Assembly (NCBI RefSeq): GCF_000224145.3
Contig: NC_020169.2
Span: 2,968,095-3,032,094, forward strand
Source of the DNA: Ciona intestinalis
Lineage: Eukaryota > Chordata > Ascidiacea > Phlebobranchia > Cionidae
Direction of reading: 5' to 3'
DNA: 64,000 bases
Below are positions 55,727 to 64,000 of the stretch, one piece after another. Under the pieces are notes generated by a model. The model was not told the DNA's origin, ran no database searches, and saw nothing but the letters and a program-made list of their open reading frames with translations. How positions within the stretch are numbered: the stretch's first letter is position 1; every line of letters starts with the position of its first letter. The translations under genes and the position numbers were made by a program.

Positions 55727-58700
55727 TCACCTTTCACCGCCATTTTCAGCGGCACGTTTATGACTGGCCATGTGGGCTTTAAAAAAGCACTGTACTGAAA
55801 ATATCTCTTCACAAAGTTCACACTGATACAAACGCGGCCGAACTGTTGAGTCCTCTGTCTCTGTTGTTACTGGCAGTGATTTTAGGTCCTGTCTTCCTTT
55901 GTCGTTTGTAGCTTCTACTTTGAGCTTCTCCGACTTGGACTTGGTTTTCTCCAGTTTAGGCTTTGGGTGTACTGGGTTATGAACACCAATGCGGTTCGGT
56001 TTGCGAGTTAAGTCTTTATTGTCATTATCACTGTACTGTTTGTCTTTTTGCTGTGTGGGTGACGACCTGGATCCAGAATGATCATCACTGTTCTTGGAAG
56101 AGGAACTTTGGCAGTCTTCGTGGTTCCATCTAGTGTAGGTGATGTGAGGATTTTAGGAATTCCAACAAATTCAGTACCAAAAAAGTCAAACTCAAAAGTA
56201 TTGAGTGTGTAAATGTTGTACTACAAGCAAATTTCACATAATGTGCCATTAAAATCAAATTATTTCATCATACTGAACTTTTTCCAAATTTCATAGCTGA
56301 ATTGCAAAAAGCCAAAGATACTTACTTTATATGCGTTGAAAGAGCACCACTGTTTTTGAAATAGAGTTTGCAATGTGGACATCTTGGATTGTTAGCATCT
56401 GGTTTTACTTCATTTGCAAGTGTTGATAGAGCTATTCATGCAACCAGTTAGATCCAATAAAGGAAACATTTAATAAAAATTCAATACAATACCTTTGGTG
56501 ACTTGGCCAAGAGTAAGATTTGGATGAGATTTGGCTCGATGTGAGTGCAAGGATTTCTCTTTCCAGAAGGTTTTGTGGCACGAATTGCAGGAATAAGGTT
56601 TTACAGTATCTGAGAAAAATAGAACCATGATATAAATCCCGTGTCCATTTGCAAATCTAATATCACCTTCCGATTTCCTTCTTTTCACTGTCGTGGAAAC
56701 CTCTACGCATGACTGACTTCTCTCTTTCCGCTTCACCGCTTTTTCTTTAACTTTAGTTTCAGAAAGTTTGTGCTTTAGAGAGTTGGGAGCTGTAATAGAT
56801 ATTATATTAAACAAAACATGAAATATTCAGACAATAATTATAAACATAGTGGAGTTAAATTTGTACTGAACCTTCATATGTTTCGTTTATGATTGGTTTC
56901 AATTCTGGAGAAACTGGGCTGTCTGTATCATCATAGATCCTTTTTTAAGAAGACAGTTGTTAACACACATGTTGTGTTTGCATGCAATGTTGTAGCAATA
57001 CTTACCCATGTTCTCTCTTAATATGTGGTTTCTGCACAAATTCTAAAGAAGATGTCTCATCACTAGAGTGCATAAAAGAGCCAGAGTTTCCGTAATTTAT
57101 CTTCGAATTGGGAAAAACTAACTCTGTGTTTGATATGACCAAACCTAAATAATAAAATTAACTGAAACATAACTTTACAAACTAAACTCATTCAAAAGTT
57201 GAAATTTAAAGCTGTAGTATATTTGGCAGGTGATTTGGGAATAAATAATATTACTTAAAAATTAAAACTGACCTGACAAATCTTGGTCAGAAAGCAAAGC
57301 CTGTTCAAGGGCATTACATGCTGGAAGTAAACTGTTAATTTTAAGTCTCTTAGCAGCAGTGATGATCTCCTGGGTGTTCTTTATACTGTCCCCAACAGAA
57401 ACTTCAGAGGTGTAAATGTAATCAAGGACCAACCTCAGTGCAGAAGCTAACAAGAAAACAAAATGTCGATATAGGCACAAAATTTAATAATGTTAACTTA
57501 TTCGCCTCTAAGATTCCGGTAGCGAAGATTTAGAAACAAATTAAACGGAAAGACAGGATACAGCGACAAAACAACAGTGTTAAAACACGCTTACAGTTAA
57601 AAACATATTTACATTTAGTTAGAAGAAAATGAGTGTGGTCATTACACCTAGCAGACAAATAAGCCATTCTGTTTAATTATTATCAAGTTAAATGTATAAT
57701 ACAAAAGTGGGCGCAAACACAGCTTTTTGTATTAACTACTTAATCTAAATAAAAATAATTTACCTGTTATTCCCTGGAGTTCAATATAGCTTAGTGGAGT
57801 CTGTCTAATTTCTTCAGAAGCAAACAAGGTATGGAAAAAATCACTGCATGCAGCCAAGATAACTTTGTGTGCCTTGAACAGTTCACCTGTGGCAAAATAA
57901 GGCAAAATAACATAAGTCTTTTTATTAACAAAACTTGTATTTTAATACAAATTTTAATACATATTATTACATAATACCAATTTGTAATACATTGTACCTT
58001 GGGCAGCCAATGTAATGTCACACAACATTCCCAAGTCTTGTTGCCTGCTTAGTGATTGCAGCACCATGAGCGCATGATGTTTTCTTGACAATTTCGATCT
58101 GCACTGTTCATCTTTTACTAAAGGCTCATCATCCAAAGGCAAGCACGTGCTATCTGCAGCAGTATCTGAAAATATCCTTTGATAACGAATGAAAAGATAT
58201 TTGAATTAGTTGGCATGCCTTGAATGGGTAATGGAGGTTCATACTGGGAAGCTGAGTCCTTCGTTTTCACCTTGAAGTAAGTACCTATGGTCTTGGTAGG
58301 AACCTTGTATTGAGACATGAAGTTTTTTGTCTTCCGACGAAATCTGTATTGTGTGCTTTCATCCTATTTAGAAATTAATTTATTGCAGAAAATCTAAAGA
58401 TTTATTGCAGCATAAACATAAATCAACTAATATTACCTTGCATTCCAGTGTGTTTTGCACTGATGCATCCACATTTATCTTTTCTTCTGTTTGTACACAA
58501 ACTTCTTGCATTTTGACTTGTGGTTTAGAATTTACAACTGGTGGTTCAACCTCTTGTTTTGTATCAACTGGAACTAAAAAAAAATCAAAAATCACTTTTC
58601 ATTTCTTTTTCAATAATTTATCCCCATATGATCACCCACTTTTCGTGGCATCCTCGGTGAAATGTGAGATGACTCTTCCTCTGGTGATGCGGTCAAGATC

Positions 58701-61187
58701 ATCTAATGTTCGTTTCTTCGGTTCAAAACTGCTTGAGTGTGCCATCCAGTGGCTAACAGGAGCTAAATCTTCGTCCTCGCTGATCGATGCTCTGAACAAG
58801 TAAAGTGTTAAGATATTCAAAAGAAAAAAAAATCTAACAGAAATATTTTTTTGTGAAAAAATAATTAAGATGTATTTTTTTTGGAATAGACTATATTTTT
58901 TAAATATATATATATATATACAGTTTTAACAAAATAGAAAACATCCTTTAAAAGTCAAAAATGTTTCAAATTAAAATTACTTTCTGGTTTCATCTTTTTT
59001 GACGTTTTCTTCCGGGGCTTCTTTTAGATCATCCATTGGGATAATAGGGAATTCATCAAGATCAATCTTTAAACCATCGTCCTGGTCTGCAGCTCCTAAA
59101 TCTTCGGGTTCTATAAAATGGTAAGATTTAATACAGTGAATCATACACTTGAATTGAAACTATAAAATTGTTGCAAACTAAAACACCTAAACAGCCATGT
59201 AGGTTTTGAGTGGTTATGCCTTGACCCATATTTAAAGCAGATTTAAAAAAAACTTTTTTAGACAATGAAATAGTATACTGCAATGTTGACCAACCAGCAA
59301 AAACGTAGATATATTTAGGAAATTCTTTTTTTAGTAAAAAACTTTTGCAGAAAAAGTACAGATATGAATATATTTAACAATTAACATCTACTGTCCCAAC
59401 CTTCAGCTGGTGGTTGGTAAACATCAGGACTTGTTGTTCCTGCATCTAAATACTCAAGCCTTGTCAACTCTGCTTGTCGTTTCCGCAACTTCTCTTCCAA
59501 CATTTCAAGCACACCCAAGCTCTCATCATCCTGTTATACAAAATATATATATATGTCAAAATTTTATTACATAGCCTATATATACGTATATATTTTTTTA
59601 AATGATAATGTATAGCCTATATAATACAGATATGTATGTGCAATATAGTAGAGTGGGGGAAAATGGGACACCTTATCAATCTATTTTCACATGCCTTTTT
59701 GTAGTAAACAAAGAACATTCAAAAAATTATAAAACCGGATCCCCACGACTTCAATACATCCACTGTTTCAAACACGACCAGGATATTTGGATATTATGCG
59801 CTAAAGGTATACCATCTTTCCTTGCCCTACTATACATTAATTTTTAATTATTTTTTTAATAAAAATTATAAAATTTTGTTGAAACAGCTTTTTTATTTGC
59901 ACTATAGTTTGGTGTACAACTAAAAATTAAAAAAATGCAAACCATTTCAATCTCTTCCTCTTCCACCAACTCCTCAACTTCTGTGGATTGATCTGCTTCA
60001 CTGAGACGCCGAGAAGACTCTCCATATTTCAATTCATCATCAGATACTTTATCAAAACTAGAGTTGTGGCCCTGCGCAGGAAGAAGTATAACATATAATG
60101 CTAATATATTTTATAATTATTACTTATACAGATATTTAGAGGATAAACTTTTTTAATTAAGGGCCAAGGGATTAAGGGCCAAACTAACATTTAAAATTAA
60201 GGAGTTAACATTTCCCTTTTCTAACTTTCCACTGAAAGAAAACATATTAGGCAGAAATCAGAATGAAAATCAAATGCAAACACACTTACAAGACCAAGAG
60301 GGTTTTTGGATCGCGAATGCTTTTTGGATCTCATTGGCCAGTTATGGTCAACTCCACGAACTGCTATATCGAGCTCCTTCAAAACTTGTGGTGGAAACGT
60401 GGTGTCCCATGTTGACCTCAGTTTGTATAAGTCACCACGGGTTTTTCCGTCGGCCTATAAATAAAAACGCAAACAGGCTACAGCACGTTACTAAAAATCC
60501 AAAGGGGTTACAGCATTTTTTTCAATAACAGATGTCAGTGGCCTTATTTGGGCTACACACCTTTTCAAATACATTCAAAAAAATCTCCACCAAACTGTGG
60601 CTAAAGAGCTTCCGATATCGTCCTCCAAAGTTTTTGACGATTGAATCCATCAAATACAGGACGGGCAGTTTTCTTTTAAGAGGAACCTGAAAAGATGTCA
60701 CAATTTTAACAGATTAATGACCCAAAGGGGCTTGATAGATTTGGCACAATGTGCACCATATAGTTTGTAGCTATGAGCATTGACTTTTTCTAGTGCAGCT
60801 TGGTGCCCTGCACATTATGTGTAAAACTTTGGTGCTAGTGAATAATCTTCCCCCCACCTTATTTGCTAACTCCTAGGTTAGGGGGTTAGGTGTTGATGGT
60901 TAGGGGGTTAGTGGTTATAGGGGTTAGTGGTTAGCAAGAAAAGGTTGGGGAGGAGAGATTTTTCACTAGCACCAAATTTTTAACTTATGAAGAGTGGGTT
61001 TAATTAATATACCAGACAGTTTTAAACTGTTGCTTACCTGGTAGAGCTGAGACTTTATGATAAGTGCAATGTCTGAAGCATGGTTTACATTTTCCTCTGC
61101 AAGCACTGTCAGCATATTTATATGAGGTTTGCTGTTGAATGTTAATTCAGCAAGAGAAGCTTCATATTCAGCTAATACAGAATCCAT
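55727..61187 (-). CDS. CID (PCF11-like) - BTB - C2H2 zinc-finger protein, candidate fusion gene
   Basis: Eighteen exons: 61187-61038, 60686-60561, 60454-60290, 60071-59943, 59530-59401, 59110-58981, 58791-58640, 58573-58437, 58363-58285, 58165-57998, 57886-57764, 57446-57273, 57144-57006, 56939-56872, 56789-56667, 56609-56493, 56431-56326, 56129-55727; 2619 bases, 872 residues, every phase agreeing. Residues 1-140 are an RNA polymerase II CTD-interacting domain very like PCF11 ([48 protein letters not shown]). About 260 acidic/Ser-rich residues follow, then a BTB domain ([44 protein letters not shown]), a basic linker, and three C2H2 fingers: [55 protein letters not shown]. The weak point is the join 58285 to 58165, which uses a GTACTT donor. 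If it is not used, two separate genes lie here. Confidence 0.7.
59646..59834 (+). repeat. Inverted-repeat MITE, copy 7
   Basis: Ends 'agtagagtgggggaaaatgg' and 'ccatctttccttgccctact', TA-flanked; interior as in copies 3 and 4. Lies in the intron between exons 60071-59943 and 59530-59401. Confidence 0.9.
60825..60979. repeat. Fold-back element with a GGTTAGGGGG core
   Basis: Left arm 'ctttggtgctagtgaataat' and right arm 'tttttcactagcaccaaatt' begin inverted arms of about 50 bases. The loop is a short minisatellite of 'ggttagggggtta' units. Lies in the first intron of the CID-BTB gene. Confidence 0.85.
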
Positions 61188-62719
61188 TCTGGTACAAGTT
61201 CTCACTCAAGAGCATTGAAGGCAGGATCACAGTTTGTTTTACCTATACAACTTTTGTATACTATAAGAAACATGCAATGATCCAAAAAAATCACATATAC
61301 ACGTTAATTAATAAATAGAAGAACATGTATGCACGAGTTGGCAAGTTTTTATACACGTTACACGTATAATATACGAGTCAATACGACTATATACGCAATA
61401 CGCTCTGCTTTAACCACAGCATACAAGCAAAACACGATGCAGGTTATTTTATATTTACGACAATCAGCTATTTTTATTAAATTGATATTATTATAACCTG
61501 GCTTAAGTTCCAATCAGAACAGAAACAGAACAAACCTTCACACTTGCAACAGTTCCTATACCATCGCATTGCATTAAAATCACAATTCGTAACGAGAAAA
61601 ACAGTATTAAACCAGATGCTTGCAAGGTTTGTGTATATCTAAAATATGTAGATTCATATATATGTTATATACAGTGTACTAGTGGGATATATATATACAT
61701 ATATATAATTACAAATATTAACTGTAAATTTTAACTTGAATACGACGTGAATCATAGGAAAGAGATAAAATCGTCATTGATAATATCGCTATGCTGCCGC
61801 CATTGTGGCCGTGCAAACTCTTATTGGGCATGTGTCTGACTGTCTTGGCAAGATTTAACTTGGTGATGCCGTGAAAAAATGATATTAGATAAAACTATAA
61901 ACGGCGTCTGACCCTAACCCAGTAGTAAAGTTTAAGAATCCAGCAAGAATAAAGCAACATTCAGAACCTGTAGAATAAGCATTTTTTTGCTGATATTTCG
62001 TCCAAAAAAACTCACTACTTCGATGTGTGCGAACTAGATTTATTAGAACCTTAGTAAATGAAGTAATGAAGTTGTGTTATTTATAAGTAAACCAACTGAT
62101 TAAGTAATTAGCATTCATGATAACTAAACAGACAGGGCAAAAACATTCACAGTAAAAAAAATAAGTACATAAAGCATGATGATAATGTACAGTTCATTAG
62201 AATGGAGTATGTGCGGATTCTATATATAATTATGTGAAAACAATTACAAGAAAAGAAACCACTGACATTCACTGAAAAGTTATGTGCATAATTAACATAT
62301 ATGATTGCAAAGCACTTAAAGATTAAGGATGGTGAAAAGCTAACATGTAAATTGGCCAACGCAGATGTACTATTATGCAACAGTTGGACAAACCGAAAAA
62401 AAAAAAAAAAACAGGACTAGAAAATGTCACACTATTTTTGAAAGTTTGTAAACATTTCGATAACTAATGTATCTGATAATGAAACTAAGATGTATAGACA
62501 GTGGTGCAGCTGTTATCAAAAATTACATGATAGTTCAGCAAAAGCATTAATTTATGGTGCAAAACAGAACTGCATACCGTAATTTCTGAACAGTGTAAAA
62601 TTGAGTGCACAATGCACTTTAACTAAAGTAGGACCTGCACGAATTTGATCAATGGACATAAAAAATAAAATCTACAGCAATTTATAAATATAAACAACTA
62701 ATTATGATGTAATTTAAGG
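61188..62719. other. Spacer between the CID-BTB gene and the last gene
   Basis: About 1.5 kb holding the promoter side of the CID-BTB gene and the 3' UTR of the next minus-strand gene. An acceptor-like AG ends at 61189, one base before the CID start codon. A run of about 17 A lies near 62396-62412. No supported gene. Confidence 0.45.
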
Positions 62720-63948
62720 TTAAGATTTCTTTGGACTGCGTTTTCCCCTCAGCAAACCTCTGAGGCTTTTACTTCTCTTCAGCTTTGTTGAGTCTGGACA
62801 GTGGTTGCCATTTTGAGTTGGCTTGTCTTCCAAGATGCTCTGATCTTTTCCAGGTTGCTCCACCAGCTCAGTGATGCTGTCATCTGCAGATTCCAACTCC
62901 TTGATTCCATTTGACTTTTTTTTCCCTGATCGAGTCATCCGAGAAAAAAGCTTAGTCATGCTGCCGCTTTTCTTTTTGCTGCGCAGTTGATTGATAGTTG
63001 GGCTCAATGAAGCTGAAATCAATATTTTTGTTATAATAAACCCCAATATGAATGTTAGTTTATTTTACCTTGACTATCATCCATAGCAAGTGAATTGCGT
63101 TGTTGTTGCTTTTGCTTCTTATGTGAGTTAAAAATAAGACTTTTCGTTCGGCGAACTTTAACTGTTTGAAAACAAGGCTGTTAATATAATAAGCAGTACA
63201 CAAAATACACAGTTTTAAAATTTCTTACCTTCTTGTTGAACTTGCCCAACCTTTGTTCTTAGTTTAACATCTGATTCCAATGTGGATGAACCACTCTGCA
63301 TCAAGGCAGGTGAACTCTCAACTGGATGAATTTCAACATTCACTTTTTCTGGTGAACTATTTGCCGCAAAATCTCCTAAAATAACATAAAATAGAAAACA
63401 ATAATTCAAACATTTCAATATTAGTTTTACAAAGCTACCATTATGTTCAGTTTCCGAGCTTGCGCTTTCAGCAAATGTTAAATCTTCTTTATGATTTGTT
63501 TCATTTTGCTCAACTGGTTCGATTACAGTGAGAGCTTGTGCATGGTCAATCATTTCATTTGGATCCTACAATTAAATAAATGGCTTCATACAAATGTTGA
63601 ATTCTACTCAGTTAATCAAATACACAATAATAGATATTCAGCTAATACTGCAATCAGGCATAGGGCATTTTTCGAATAAATTTTCATTCAACCAATTCTT
63701 TTATTTTCTATTTAAAAAGACTTTACAAAGACAAGTTTAAGTTCGCAGGTTAAATTAACTCTTTGTTAAATTATAAACTAGAAATTTGTTTTTAAAAAAG
63801 GCTTAGAGCAATTGATGGTTCATTAAACTTACTTTTATCACTGATTTAATCAAAATTGAAGTTTTCTTAACATTCAAATTGTGTTTGGGAGAATTAGATA
63901 GATCTCTTAATGCACTTGCTGCTACTGAGTCTTGAATATATGACACAC
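62720..63948 (-). CDS. C-terminal part of an unrecognised basic, Ser-rich protein (5' end outside window)
   Basis: Five phase-consistent exons: 63948-63833, 63565-63439, 63375-63229, 63161-63069, 63012-62720; about 258 residues to the stop. Gln/Glu-rich and Ser-rich stretches lead into very basic clusters: VKVRRTKSLIFNSHKKQKQ, QLRSKKKSGSMTKLFSRM, RSGKKKSNG and the C-terminal KLKRSKSLRGLLRGKRSPKK. Repeated RxKSL-type sites suggest basophilic kinase targets, and the charge suggests a nuclear or cortical protein. No domain could be named. Upstream exons lie beyond 64000. Confidence 0.75.
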
Positions 63949-64000
63949 CTGAAAATGCTGGTTAATTACTTTAAGTACGACAATGTTAAGATAAATATAC

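Noticed and set aside
58405-58803. Plus-strand frame of 132 codons
   Set aside because: Antisense to two phase-consistent exons of the CID-BTB gene.
59602-59847. Open frame starting [14 protein letters not shown]
   Set aside because: It is the translation of MITE copy 7; the same peptide pattern (SRVGE.GTP.QSIF) recurs in the other copies at 13451, 31066 and 41411.

Overview
This is a piece of a compact chordate genome, most likely a sea squirt of the genus Ciona. Evidence: the proteins match vertebrate families end to end (DRG1, WDR83, legumain, ORC5, KIF6, SSNA1, NPRL3, ARHGAP19, a serine palmitoyltransferase small subunit). Introns are mostly 50-600 bases and AT-rich. Genes are only hundreds of bases apart, and many start codons lie 1-43 bases after a splice-acceptor-like AG, as expected where mRNAs receive a trans-spliced leader. 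The species call is inference. Exons were assembled by hand from splice signals and reading-frame phase; no transcript was available.

Layout. 1-9.66 kb (+): 3' part of an adhesion G-protein-coupled receptor with a mucin-like/VWD-end region, EGF domains, a tandem array of near-identical EGF exons broken by a 50-N gap, a GAIN/GPS region and seven membrane helices. 10.1-10.55 kb (+): CFAP90, a ciliary microtubule protein. 11.27-19.74 kb (-): a very long ETS factor of the ESE (ELF3/EHF) group in a locus unusually rich in CRE-type sites. 20.1-23.6 kb: one orphan reading frame, otherwise no recognisable gene. 23.6-27.36 kb (-): DRG1, divergent from WDR83 (28.2-30.37 kb, +). 30.68-32.93 kb (-): a secreted Ly6-sushi-vWA protein. 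34.16-37.81 kb (-): legumain.

38.4-47.4 kb (+): four close same-strand genes, an IQ-motif protein, ORC5, KIF6 and SSNA1; at least two of them act at cilia or centrioles. 47.7-64 kb (-): NPRL3 (TORC1 control), a two-exon SPTSSA-type subunit, ARHGAP19, a long gene that appears to join a PCF11-like CTD-interacting domain to a BTB domain and three C2H2 fingers, and the 3' part of an unrecognised basic protein.

Repeats. Seven copies of one short inverted-repeat element (ends like GGTGGGGGAAGATGGGACAC), several tRNA-like SINE copies, two other fold-back elements and some simple repeats. No virus-derived element, CRISPR array, rRNA or stand-alone tRNA was seen. The most unusual items are the CID-BTB-zinc-finger gene, the EGF exon array with one frame-breaking copy, and the CRE-rich ESE locus.
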